The notes beneath the pieces were generated by a model. The model was not told the DNA's origin. It ran no database searches and worked only from the letters and a program-made list of their open reading frames with translations. From Lachnoclostridium sp. An118 (GTDB taxonomy: Bacteria; Bacillota; Clostridia; Lachnospirales; Lachnospiraceae), in the NCBI RefSeq assembly GCF_002160985.1, contig NZ_NFLQ01000004.1:1-64000 (forward strand): 64,000 nucleotides of DNA, given 5' to 3'. The position numbers and the translations under genes are program-made. Shown piece after piece: positions 49,671-57,349 of this stretch. The stretch's first letter is position 1. Each line of letters begins with the position of its first letter.

Positions 49671-50942
49671 TTGAGACATGGAAGAACGGTAATTTTCCAT
49701 ATTGATGTCAATTCTGCGTTTCTTTCCTGGGAAGCCGTCTACCGCCTCCACCACTTAGGCGGAAAGGAGGATCTGCGAAACATGGTTTCAGCGGTGGGCG
49801 GCGATATGGCGATGCGGCACGGGATCATCCTGGCAAAGTCTATCCCGGCAAAGAAGTATCAGATCAAAACCGGGGAGACCATTGTTGAGGCAAGGCAGAA
49901 GTGTCCGGGGCTTCTTCTGGTTCCTCCCAATTATGGGCTGTATGAGAAATGCTCGAAAGCATTTATGGATATCCTCCGCCAGTATTCTCCGGCTGTGGAG
50001 CAGTATTCCATTGATGAAGCCTTTGTGGATATGACTGGTACGGAAGGGCTCTGGGGGGATCCCCTGACAGCGGCTGTGAAAATGAAGGACCAGATCCGGG
50101 ATACGCTGGGCTTTACGGTCAATATCGGGATCTCTGAGAACAAGCTGTTGGCGAAGATGGCATCAGATTTCCAGAAACCGGATCGGGTGCATACCCTTTG
50201 GCGGGAAGAACTCCGGGATAAGATGTGGCCGCTTCCGGTCAGCGACCTGTTCTTTGTAGGCAGGGCTACGGCAAAAAAGCTGTTTAGCCTGGGGATCTAT
50301 ACCATAGGGGAGCTGGCTCATGCGGACCCGCATCTGCTGAAGATCCATTTGAAAAAGCATGGGGAGGTCATCTGGGCGTTTGCCAATGGTATGGATGTAT
50401 CTGTGGTACAGTCGGAAGCCCCGGCCAATAAAGGATATGGGAACTCCACTACTATTGCCTTTGACGTAACGGATGCGTCTACGGCGAAACTGGTACTGCT
50501 GGCGTTGGCTGAGACCGTGGGAACCAGGCTGCGGGCAGCAAAGGTGCGGGCGGAAGTGATCGCTGTGGGAATCAAATCCCACGACCTTTCCTATGCCAGC
50601 CATCAGATGACCCTGCAGAACGCTACGAACATAACCATTGAGATCCATCGCTGCGCTTGTCAGCTTTTTGACCAATTATGGGATGGGACAGCCATCCGGC
50701 ATCTGGGGATCCACACCAGCCGGGTAAAGGATGGGTTCAACATGCGCCAGTTGGATATGTTTGATGATACAGACTATGAGAAGCTGGAGCGGATGGACGC
50801 TACCATAGACCGGATACGGGGAAGATACGGGATTGATTCGGTAAAGCGGGCAGCATTTATTGGAAGCCCCATCGACCATATGTCTGGCGGGATCAGCCGG
50901 GAAAAAAGGACTGTTGATTATAAAAAGATTGGGGTAAACTAA
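49671..50942 (+). CDS. Y-family translesion DNA polymerase (DinB/UmuC-like)
   Basis: About 423 aa. TTG 49671 is chosen because the earlier in-frame ATGs fall at or before the LexA box/-10. The product then begins RHGRTVIFHIDVNSAFLSWE. The palm has the first catalytic Asp in FHIDVNSAF and the second acidic pair in QYSIDEAFVDM; the thumb HhH is SDLFFVGRATAKKLFSLGI. The C-terminus has a short beta-clamp-like tail (MRQLDMFDD). Probably damage-inducible translesion synthesis brought by the element. Confidence 0.92.
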   Translation: MRHGRTVIFHIDVNSAFLSWEAVYRLHHLGGKEDLRNMVSAVGGDMAMRHGIILAKSIPAKKYQIKTGETIVEARQKCPGLLLVPPNYGLYEKCSKAFMDILRQYSPAVEQYSIDEAFVDMTGTEGLWGDPLTAAVKMKDQIRDTLGFTVNIGISENKLLAKMASDFQKPDRVHTLWREELRDKMWPLPVSDLFFVGRATAKKLFSLGIYTIGELAHADPHLLKIHLKKHGEVIWAFANGMDVSVVQSEAPANKGYGNSTTIAFDVTDASTAKLVLLALAETVGTRLRAAKVRAEVIAVGIKSHDLSYASHQMTLQNATNITIEIHRCACQLFDQLWDGTAIRHLGIHTSRVKDGFNMRQLDMFDDTDYEKLERMDATIDRIRGRYGIDSVKRAAFIGSPIDHMSGGISREKRTVDYKKIGVN

Positions 50943-50955
50943 GAGGTGATGAAGG

Positions 50956-51273
50956 ATGAGTATGGGGATCGGCATCAATACGCAGAATCCCGATGAAGGA
51001 GAATTAAAAAGAGATTTAGAGGAGATTGCCTGTGGTGTCTGGTTTACGAGTACCGGAGCTGTCATGCCGAAACTGGTCAAGTATCAGGATGAAGAAGGTC
51101 TGCTCCATACGATCAGCCAGATCCGTGTGCTGACACAGGACAAAAAATTCTACTGTGGCATTCCCATCCAGGAGTACCGGTGCAGTACAGTTGTGGAAAA
51201 TCAGGAATACCGGTTCCGCCTCTACTATTATCTGGAGACAAGCTGCTGGAAGATCAGTTGGGAAGGCATGTAG
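50956..51273 (+). CDS. Small hypothetical protein in the SOS operon (105 aa)
   Basis: Not recognised. ACGVWFTSTGAVMPKLVKYQ, then HTISQIRVLTQDKKFYCGIP: a beta-rich protein in the position where YolD-like or other polymerase accessory proteins often occur. 13 nt after the polymerase stop; ATG follows AGAGGTGATGAAGG. Confidence 0.7.
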   Translation: MSMGIGINTQNPDEGELKRDLEEIACGVWFTSTGAVMPKLVKYQDEEGLLHTISQIRVLTQDKKFYCGIPIQEYRCSTVVENQEYRFRLYYYLETSCWKISWEGM

Positions 51274-51298
51274 TGCTGCAGGTGAAAGGAGAAAAACT

Positions 51299-51880
51299 AT
51301 GTGTGGACGGTATTATGTGGATGATGAAACCGCCAGGGAGATTGAAAAACTGGTACGGGATCTGGACAGAAGGCTGAAGATGGAACGCACCGGAGATGTA
51401 TTCCCTTCGCAAAATGCCATGATCCTGAAGGGAGAGGGAAATCATCTGGCTGCAGAACAGATGCGGTGGGGTTTTCCAGGGTTTGAGAAAGGAAAGCTGC
51501 TGATCAATGCAAGGGCAGAGAGCGCCCTGGAACGCAGAACCTTCCAGGATAGCGTACAGCACCGGCGCTGTATCATTCCCGCCAGGGGATTTTATGAGTG
51601 GAATAAGAGCAAGGAGAAGTTTATCTTTGAGCGGAAAGAAACACCGGTTCTGTTTATGGCAGGATGTTATAATTGGTATGAAGGTCAGGAGAGGTTCGTG
51701 ATCCTGACCACAGACGCAAACTCTTCCGTGGCACCGGTCCATAACCGGATGCCGCTGATCCTGGAGCCGGAGGAGCTGAAAGACTGGGTGCTGGATGATC
51801 AGGCGACAGAATCTTTGCTGCATAAGACCCCGGTGCTGCTGGAACAGCGTGCGGAGTATGAACAGATGAGGTTGTTTTAA
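51299..51880 (+). CDS. HMCES/YedK-type SOS-associated peptidase
   Basis: 193 aa. Starts MCGRYYV, so Cys2 becomes the N-terminal residue that crosslinks abasic sites. The active-site motifs RRCIIPARGFYEWNKS (Glu) and APVHNRMPLIL (His), plus the ssDNA-binding MRWGFPGF and LINARAESAL, are all present. ATG follows GAAAGGAGAAAAACT. It protects abasic sites in ssDNA, and co-occurrence with a LexA-controlled polymerase fits an SOS role. Confidence 0.93.
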   Translation: MCGRYYVDDETAREIEKLVRDLDRRLKMERTGDVFPSQNAMILKGEGNHLAAEQMRWGFPGFEKGKLLINARAESALERRTFQDSVQHRRCIIPARGFYEWNKSKEKFIFERKETPVLFMAGCYNWYEGQERFVILTTDANSSVAPVHNRMPLILEPEELKDWVLDDQATESLLHKTPVLLEQRAEYEQMRLF

Positions 51881-51966
51881 TAAGTTGGCATGGTGTTATA
51901 GAGAATAATTTAGTATAATTGAAATATCAACAAATTGGAAGTTGTTGAGGAGGTAAGTTTGGAACT

Positions 51967-52494
51967 ATGAAGTTATATGTTGCACGTCACGGTCAAACTG
52001 TATGGAATGCACAAAATAAAGTGTGTGGAATTACTGATGTAGAGTTGACAGAAAAGGGCATAGAACAAGCAAAAGAATTGGCTTTTATCCTGCCTGAAGA
52101 TATTGACATTATTGTAACTTCTCCTTTAAGAAGAGCAGTAGAAACAAGTAAGATCCTTGCTGGGAAAAATAATATTCCTATATGCATAGAAGAATTACTT
52201 ATTGAACAAAATTACGGGATATACGAAGGTGTTGACCGAAAAAATCCTCAATTTCTAAACAATAAGAGGAATTTTGCATATAGATATCCTGACGGTGAAT
52301 CTATGATGCAGGTAGCATATAGAGTATATGGTATCATTGACAAGATTAAGAAAGAATATCAAGGGAAAAATGTCCTTTTAATTAGTCATGGAGGGGTATG
52401 TCGTATTATCAGGACATATTTTATAGATATGACAAATGAAGAATTTTTTAATTATACATTAGAAAATGGTAAATTAGAAGAATATGAGTTATAA
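51967..52494 (+). CDS. Histidine phosphatase family protein
   Basis: 175 aa, phosphoglycerate-mutase-like. Catalytic His motif LYVARHGQTVWNAQ at the N-terminus; later VLLISHGGVCRII supplies the second His and EQNYGIYEGV the acidic residue. Substrate unknown. Markedly AT-richer than the neighbouring SOS genes, so probably a later acquisition. ATG follows GGAGGTAAGTTTGGAACT. Confidence 0.9.
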   Translation: MKLYVARHGQTVWNAQNKVCGITDVELTEKGIEQAKELAFILPEDIDIIVTSPLRRAVETSKILAGKNNIPICIEELLIEQNYGIYEGVDRKNPQFLNNKRNFAYRYPDGESMMQVAYRVYGIIDKIKKEYQGKNVLLISHGGVCRIIRTYFIDMTNEEFFNYTLENGKLEEYEL

Positions 52495-52583
52495 AAATCC
52501 CATGTTGTCTGGAAACATAAGAGCTTGTGTTCAAACAAGGTATTATATAACTATTTCTTGAGCTTGCTTTTTAAGGCTGTAAA

Positions 52584-52613
52584 CAAAAAGGAGCCGTCCG
52601 TGAGGGCGGCTCC
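52584..52613 (-). terminator. Terminator of the Fic operon
   Basis: Minus-strand GGAGCCGCCCTCACGGACGG hairpin (GGAGCCG/CGGCTCC) followed by TTTTTG. The same hairpin sequence occurs at 41313-41336. Confidence 0.8.
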
Positions 52614-52621
52614 AACTCAAT

Positions 52622-53155
52622 TTACATATCTTCGCCAAGAAAATAGTCCACTTTTTTAGCGTATTCTTTCTGTTCTTCCGTAAACAGTTCTTCCAGAAGT
52701 GCGGTTTTTCCGGTTTCCAGGTATTCCTTCAGCCCTTCGATGTATCTGGTCCGGTACTTGTCCTCAATAACCACCGGCACCAGGTCAGCTTTTAAGCACT
52801 CCCGGAACAGGACCAGCCTGCCGGTTCTGCCGTTGCCGTCCTGGAAGGGGTGCAGCGCTTCATACCGGGCATGGAACTGGGCCATGACGGAAAGCGTTTT
52901 GTCTGGGATCTCGTGATACCAGGCGAGAAGCTCCCGCATTTTTTCCGGCACCTCTTTGGGAAGGGCGGTTTCGTACATGCCTACCATATTGGGACGCTTT
53001 TTATAATCCCTGATAGCATAACCGTTGGCGCGGTTTTCAAACACGCCGCTTTTCAGTTCAAAGTGGAACGCCTTAATGAGTTCCTCGCTCAAAGGTTCAT
53101 CCAGGGTGTCGATCATCTTGTTGAACATCAGGAAGTGGCCGTTGGTTTTCTCCAC
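52622..53155 (-). CDS. Fic-domain protein, possibly N-terminally truncated
   Basis: 177 aa from GTG 53155, with no clear RBS. The Fic catalytic loop HPFQDGNGRTGRLVLFRE is complete (His, Asp/Glu, GNGRxxR), so AMP or other nucleotidyl transfer to hydroxyl side chains is possible. The frame is open upstream (DYYRAKDVEKT) back to the stop of the preceding gene without a good start, and no N-terminal inhibitory helix (S/T-x3-E-G/N) is seen. Either a compact member or a truncated copy. Confidence 0.8.
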   Translation of the reverse strand: MEKTNGHFLMFNKMIDTLDEPLSEELIKAFHFELKSGVFENRANGYAIRDYKKRPNMVGMYETALPKEVPEKMRELLAWYHEIPDKTLSVMAQFHARYEALHPFQDGNGRTGRLVLFRECLKADLVPVVIEDKYRTRYIEGLKEYLETGKTALLEELFTEEQKEYAKKVDYFLGEDM

Positions 53156-53221
53156 GTCTTTGGCCCGGTAATAATCGCCACTGACAGGAGCCGGTCGGAG
53201 TGCTGCCTGTGCAACTGTGCA

Positions 53222-53449
53222 TTACACTTCAAGCCGGGCAATCTGCCATTCCTTCCATTCGCCGTGGACAACAGCAGTTGCGGACCATCCCTCCAGAAAG
53301 CTGTATTCTCGGTCGGAATCCTCCTGCGTTACCCCGTCCAGGGCATTTTCATAAGCTGTTTTCATTGCTTCATATACTTTCTCATAGTCCGTATTGGCTA
53401 TGGGGTCAATCAGACCGTCAGCATACCCGTGTAAAACATAAATTGTCAT
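53222..53449 (-). CDS. Small hypothetical protein (75 aa)
   Basis: MTIYVLHGYADGLIDPIANT, then YSFLEGWSATAVVHGEWKEW. Not recognised. ATG follows AAAGGATGTGCCGAA. Abuts the Fic reading frame. Confidence 0.7.
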   Translation of the reverse strand: MTIYVLHGYADGLIDPIANTDYEKVYEAMKTAYENALDGVTQEDSDREYSFLEGWSATAVVHGEWKEWQIARLEV

Positions 53450-53467
53450 TTCGGCACATCCTTTCTT

Positions 53468-54046
53468 TTACTGGTAGGGGTTGATATAGGAGTGGATATA
53501 GACACCCTGTTCATCCAAAGTACCAGCCAGTGCCTCCAGAGTTTCTTCCGGGTAGCCAAGATCATGGAAGGTCTCCATCAGGGCATTTTCTGATGGAAAA
53601 GCAGTCCCATAATCAACCTTTTCCTCCAGAGGGATCCCGCAGGGGGTGTCAATCGAGGTCTCACCGGTTACACAGTATCGGTCCGGAAAGGTATTCCCGG
53701 TATCATCCGTATTATAGAAAATGCCGCAGCCTGGCTCCATGCTCCGCATGACAAAGGAAACGCCATATGTGTTCGCAATCGCTGTATACGCATCATGGAG
53801 CGGACGCCATGCGGTATCCAAAGAGAGAAGGATACGGGTATCATTTTTATCCATATCTATAATAGTGCCACGCAGACTGATTTCGTCTGTGGCGATCCCC
53901 GCATGGAGAAACAGGTGCCGGATACTCCCCAGGTCATCTTTATAACCGGGAGTAATAGCGGTTTCCAGGTCCTTCCAGAGAGATTCAATCCCTTCTGCAT
54001 TGTCATCTGAGAAAAAGCATACATCATCGCAGCATATATTCGCCAT
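53468..54046 (-). CDS. YubB ferredoxin-like-type protein (tentative)
   Basis: 192 aa. The start MANICCDDVCFFSDD and the C-terminal aromatic/acidic pattern resemble YubB ferredoxin-like (DUF1281) proteins of plasmids and phages, which usually begin with a similar Asn-Thr-Val-F strand. Its start overlaps the upstream stop (TAATG). Function unknown. Confidence 0.6.
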   Translation of the reverse strand: MANICCDDVCFFSDDNAEGIESLWKDLETAITPGYKDDLGSIRHLFLHAGIATDEISLRGTIIDMDKNDTRILLSLDTAWRPLHDAYTAIANTYGVSFVMRSMEPGCGIFYNTDDTGNTFPDRYCVTGETSIDTPCGIPLEEKVDYGTAFPSENALMETFHDLGYPEETLEALAGTLDEQGVYIHSYINPYQ

Positions 54047-54600
54047 TATTCCATCTCCCCGCTTTCTGTTTCATCCTCATATCCGGGCCAGCTAATATGG
54101 CACTCACATTTACACAGTTCCGGATCGTGATCTAAGGCTGCGTAAGCTGCCTCCCGCTCTTCGGAAGAATCATATTCTTTATCCAGTTTGATGACTTCTG
54201 CCTGAATAGAGGGAGTATTTGTATAAGAGGCGGTAACAATGCCGTCCTCGATGACCAGCACCACACGGGGCGTCGGTTCTGTATGGGGGAGTAGTTTACC
54301 GTTTGCAATCTGCTCCTCGATTGCATCGATCACACTTTCCAACATCACATTATAGGAAACATTGCTGTCCTCATGTTTCTCATACAGCTCATAGGCTGTG
54401 CATAGAATATCGGTTTCCTGTTCCAGTGTCTGATAGGGAAGGTTGCAGCGCCCGGTCCTTTCCTGGCGCCGCTCTTCGCAATGTTCGATAAAATCCTGAA
54501 AAAAGCAGTGCTTTTTGTATATTTCATGGGCCTCCCGTATTTGCGGAAAGGTTAGTGCGAAAGCGAGTTCTTCTGGTGTTTCATTTCTTTCTAATATCAT
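54046..54600 (-). CDS. Hypothetical protein (184 aa)
   Basis: Start ATG 54600 (AAAGGAGAACAA). Helical, acidic protein (MLESVIDAIEEQIANGKLLP) ending CKCECHISWPGYEDE with a small Cys/His cluster. Not recognised. Coupled at both ends to its neighbours. Confidence 0.7.
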   Translation of the reverse strand: MILERNETPEELAFALTFPQIREAHEIYKKHCFFQDFIEHCEERRQERTGRCNLPYQTLEQETDILCTAYELYEKHEDSNVSYNVMLESVIDAIEEQIANGKLLPHTEPTPRVVLVIEDGIVTASYTNTPSIQAEVIKLDKEYDSSEEREAAYAALDHDPELCKCECHISWPGYEDETESGEME

Positions 54601-55172
54601 ATTGTTTGTTCTCCTTTCTGAAGGAGGGCTGCACCTGGCAGCGCAGCATCCTCCTGTCTGCTGTAAATCAATAATTTTCCCCAAAGGTCCAGCGGCTGGT
54701 CAATCCATACCCCGTCCTGATAGATCTGTCTGGTCAGGGTATTGTAGATGACCGGTGTTTTTTCAAGCTCCTCAAGGTCTGCCACCAGGCAGGTTTCCCG
54801 GTTAATATAAGGCCAGAGCGCCGCTTCGATCTCTTCCCGCAGTTTCATAGCCATCTGGTGGATCTTCGCCACATCGTAGTCCCTGGTCAGGCTTTTGCTG
54901 ATTTCCTTTGGTATCCGGGAGTGCTCAATCACAGCCTGTACCACAGCCGTCTGCTCTTCCGCTGAATAATCCGGATTGATGAGGAGATGGTGGCAGGCGA
55001 CCAGGAGGACAAATTCCTGGACGTTTTCCCGGATCTGCGCTTTCAGTTTCTCATAGGGAACACGGTACACGCTCTTTAATGTCTCCAAGGGCACCCGTTC
55101 CCGGTTGATCTTCAGGGTGGAGAGCAGCCTTTGCAGGCTGCTTCCCAGGGTATAAATATCACTCAAGCACAC
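54597..55172 (-). CDS. Hypothetical protein (191 aa)
   Basis: Helical protein (FVLLVACHHLLINPDYSAEE). ATG 55172, or an in-frame TTG at 55166 that has better spacing from GAGG. Overlaps the genes on both sides by a few bases. Not recognised. Confidence 0.7.
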   Translation of the reverse strand: MCLSDIYTLGSSLQRLLSTLKINRERVPLETLKSVYRVPYEKLKAQIRENVQEFVLLVACHHLLINPDYSAEEQTAVVQAVIEHSRIPKEISKSLTRDYDVAKIHQMAMKLREEIEAALWPYINRETCLVADLEELEKTPVIYNTLTRQIYQDGVWIDQPLDLWGKLLIYSRQEDAALPGAALLQKGEQTI

Positions 55173-55411
55173 ATCACCTCGATTTCAGCCGGACGGTGGG
55201 CGTAGGTTACATGATAGACTGTGTTTTCTGTCTCAAATACCACACCGTCCTGAGATACTTCCAGGATCTGTTTCACCAGAGAGGTGGAAATGGACCGCCC
55301 GCAGGTAAAGAGCCAGGCCCGCTCATGCACACGCAGGGGCAGGCTGAGGATAGCTGTCAGGTAGGTATCCTTTTTCCTTTCAGGGATTGCCGTGATCTTC
55401 TCATTTTTCAT
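55163..55411 (-). CDS. Small hypothetical protein (82 aa)
   Basis: MKNEKITAIPERKKDTYLTA...GVVFETENTVYHVTYAHRP. The start at ATG 55411 is preferred over 55432, which has no RBS. Not recognised; beta-rich. Confidence 0.6.
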   Translation of the reverse strand: MKNEKITAIPERKKDTYLTAILSLPLRVHERAWLFTCGRSISTSLVKQILEVSQDGVVFETENTVYHVTYAHRPAEIEVMCA

Positions 55412-55451
55412 ATCCGTATCACACTCCTTCATATATAGGTCTGCCAGTCAT

Positions 55452-55994
55452 TCATAAGGAACCTTCCAGTCCATCCAGACTCCGCACTTTCCTGCGGAGG
55501 CGGCAGAAACGGCTGTTTACCCCGTGGGATGAGATCTTACATATCTCAGCAATTTCATGGTAGGTGTAGCCGTTTGCCTGCAGATGTACCACCTGGCGTT
55601 CCTTCGGCGTCAGATAAGCCAGAAGCGCCAGCAGGCGGCTCCGGTCATCCATTGCCTCTGCCAGACGTTCCTGCCGGCTGGGAAGGAACTCATCCAGAGA
55701 GGTGGTGTCATCCTCATATTCTTCCAGAAAGGCTTTCCGCATGGGGCGGCTCTGCTTTTCCCATTCCCGTGCAAGCGCATTTCTCATGGCGATCCGGGCA
55801 ATGGTGGAGAACTGGTATTGTTTAAGCTCCGGCTTTTCCAGATAGTCCTGTACGGCCTCCAGATAGCCAAAGACTACAGTATCGTAGTATTCTTCAATGC
55901 TCAGATGCCGCCTGTTCAGGTACTGATAGATAAAATCGTGATGCTCTTCTGCGAAAATCCGCTGTTCTTCTGTTAATGGATGTAATGCTTTCAT
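55452..55994 (-). CDS. Sigma-70-family (ECF-like) factor
   Basis: 180 aa from ATG 55994 (GAAAGGACAAATACCT). Region 2-like: HHDFIYQYLNRRHLSIEEYY, FGYLEAVQDYL and FSTIARIAMRNALAREWEK. Region 4: YLTPKERQVVHLQANGYTYH then IAEICKISSHGVNSRFCRLR. Unlike the 19-kb gene it has both DNA/core-binding regions, so it may direct element transcription. No anti-sigma gene is seen. Confidence 0.82.
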   Translation of the reverse strand: MKALHPLTEEQRIFAEEHHDFIYQYLNRRHLSIEEYYDTVVFGYLEAVQDYLEKPELKQYQFSTIARIAMRNALAREWEKQSRPMRKAFLEEYEDDTTSLDEFLPSRQERLAEAMDDRSRLLALLAYLTPKERQVVHLQANGYTYHEIAEICKISSHGVNSRFCRLRRKVRSLDGLEGSL

Positions 55995-56011
55995 AGGTAT
56001 TTGTCCTTTCT

Positions 56012-56536
56012 TTATCTTTCTTTGTATTTTCTGGTGATCATGTTTGCCACAAGCCGTGCGCACTCCTGTTCCGTAGCGGTCAGGGGTCTTCCTGTCTCCG
56101 GAATCAGCAGCAGCGCAGCTTCTTTGGAAGCTGGAGCAAGGCACACCGGGAACAGGGCAGAAACCGTCCGGCGGCTGTCCGGAACCGGTGTTGGCATATC
56201 GGCATGAAAAATCTGTTCTTCCTGTTTCAGCACAAGGGAGCGTAGCTCCGGTGTGATCATGGCGCCCTCCGGCAAAAAACATCCGGTGGAAGCCAGAATG
56301 TATTCTGCATTGCAGATGGCAGCCCCACAGCGGATCTTCCGATGCAGAGGCTCCAGAAACTCCGGGAGTTCTTTACACCCGGGGAACGGGGACCTGCATT
56401 TCCGGATGCGGATGGTGGCTCCCTCTGTTGCGATTTCCAGGGTGCTGCCGCTTTGGATGCCCGTTTCTTTCCGGATATCCGCAGGGATGATGATGCGGCC
56501 CTGGGTGTCCATGTTTCGGATCAATGCAATACTCAT
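56012..56536 (-). CDS. SpoVT-like AbrB-family regulator
   Basis: 174 aa from ATG 56536. N-terminal swapped-hairpin AbrB domain: IRNMDTQGRIIIPADIRKETG, then GSTLEIATEGATIRIRK. The C-terminal GAF-like domain (CNAEYILASTGCFLPEGAMI...LTATEQECARLVANMI) matches SpoVT in length and position. Chromosomal SpoVT controls forespore genes; this copy lies in a mobile operon and probably regulates the element. Confidence 0.82.
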   Translation of the reverse strand: MSIALIRNMDTQGRIIIPADIRKETGIQSGSTLEIATEGATIRIRKCRSPFPGCKELPEFLEPLHRKIRCGAAICNAEYILASTGCFLPEGAMITPELRSLVLKQEEQIFHADMPTPVPDSRRTVSALFPVCLAPASKEAALLLIPETGRPLTATEQECARLVANMITRKYKER

Positions 56537-56571
56537 ATCAATCGTCCTTTCTATTCCTGGTGACAGAACAG

Positions 56572-56600
56572 AAAAAGAAGCGGGGGTTCCGCTTCTTTTC
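56572..56600 (-). terminator. Intercistronic terminator before the SpoVT-like gene
   Basis: Minus-strand AGAAGCGG, AACC loop, CCGCTTCT, then TTTTTCTG. It lies between the 56625 stop and the SpoVT-like start, inside the operon. Confidence 0.8.
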
Positions 56601-56624
56601 CTGACTGTGTTCTTCCGCATCTGT

Positions 56625-57317
56625 TTATGCGGCGTATGGATATTGCTGAAATTGCTGCTGTACCTGCTGGCGCTGGGTCTGCTGGTTTACAAGCAGTTCT
56701 TTTCCACTTGTGATTAGTGGCTGTGCGATGCAGTGTTCCCACTCTGAAATATAGGAATCCACCCGTTTTAACAGCAGGTAGAGGTCTATATCCGCAAGCT
56801 GGATGAAGGCGTTTTTTTCCATCTGGAAGCTGCCGGACTGCATATAGGAGCCACCGTTCCTGTTTTTAACCTTGATCCCCCGCCCATTGACGATCTGGAG
56901 CCGCCACGGGTTCTTCATCTCCCTGCCGTCGGATGTCCGGCTGTGCCGGGAAATGGAAAACTGCTGTGCGGTGGAGTACCCGTACTGATCGGGTTCCCCA
57001 AAGATTTTGCTGATACTCCACTCAAATTCCTGGAAGCCTGCGGTAATGCGGGTCAGGAAAAACTGGATCTGCTCCGGGGCCAGGTGGAACCGGGTGATGA
57101 TGTTGCGCTCCCCGGTGCCGTTGGAATAATCCTGGATAGAAACGCCGATCAGAGAATGAACCTTGTGGTTATTTTCTGAAAACTCCCCTTTGGCGTGGAG
57201 CTGGGCGTAGCTGGTATTGGGCGCTGCCCGCAGCCGGTCATGGAAGGAGATCAGTTTTTTGTCATTCTGGATCTTACAGATCTGGTCCGAAGCCTTGTTC
57301 TGATAAGACTGGTTCAT
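56625..57317 (-). CDS. Hypothetical element protein (230 aa)
   Basis: Not recognised. A globular domain (FHLAPEQIQFFLTRITAGFQ, YGYSTAQQFSISRHSRTSDG) is followed by a Gln-rich C-terminal tail (QTQRQQVQQQFQQ). ATG follows AAGAGGTGATAAACC. It is 32 nt downstream of the VWA gene, so probably co-expressed. Confidence 0.75.
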   Translation of the reverse strand: MNQSYQNKASDQICKIQNDKKLISFHDRLRAAPNTSYAQLHAKGEFSENNHKVHSLIGVSIQDYSNGTGERNIITRFHLAPEQIQFFLTRITAGFQEFEWSISKIFGEPDQYGYSTAQQFSISRHSRTSDGREMKNPWRLQIVNGRGIKVKNRNGGSYMQSGSFQMEKNAFIQLADIDLYLLLKRVDSYISEWEHCIAQPLITSGKELLVNQQTQRQQVQQQFQQYPYAA

Positions 57318-57349
57318 GGTTTATCACCTCTTTTTTTCTTAAACTGGGA

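Noticed and set aside
55452-56282. Longer 276-aa start for the sigma-like protein
   Set aside because: The extra 96 residues lie antisense to, and overlap, the SpoVT-like gene. ATG 55994 has a proper RBS and gives the conserved start.
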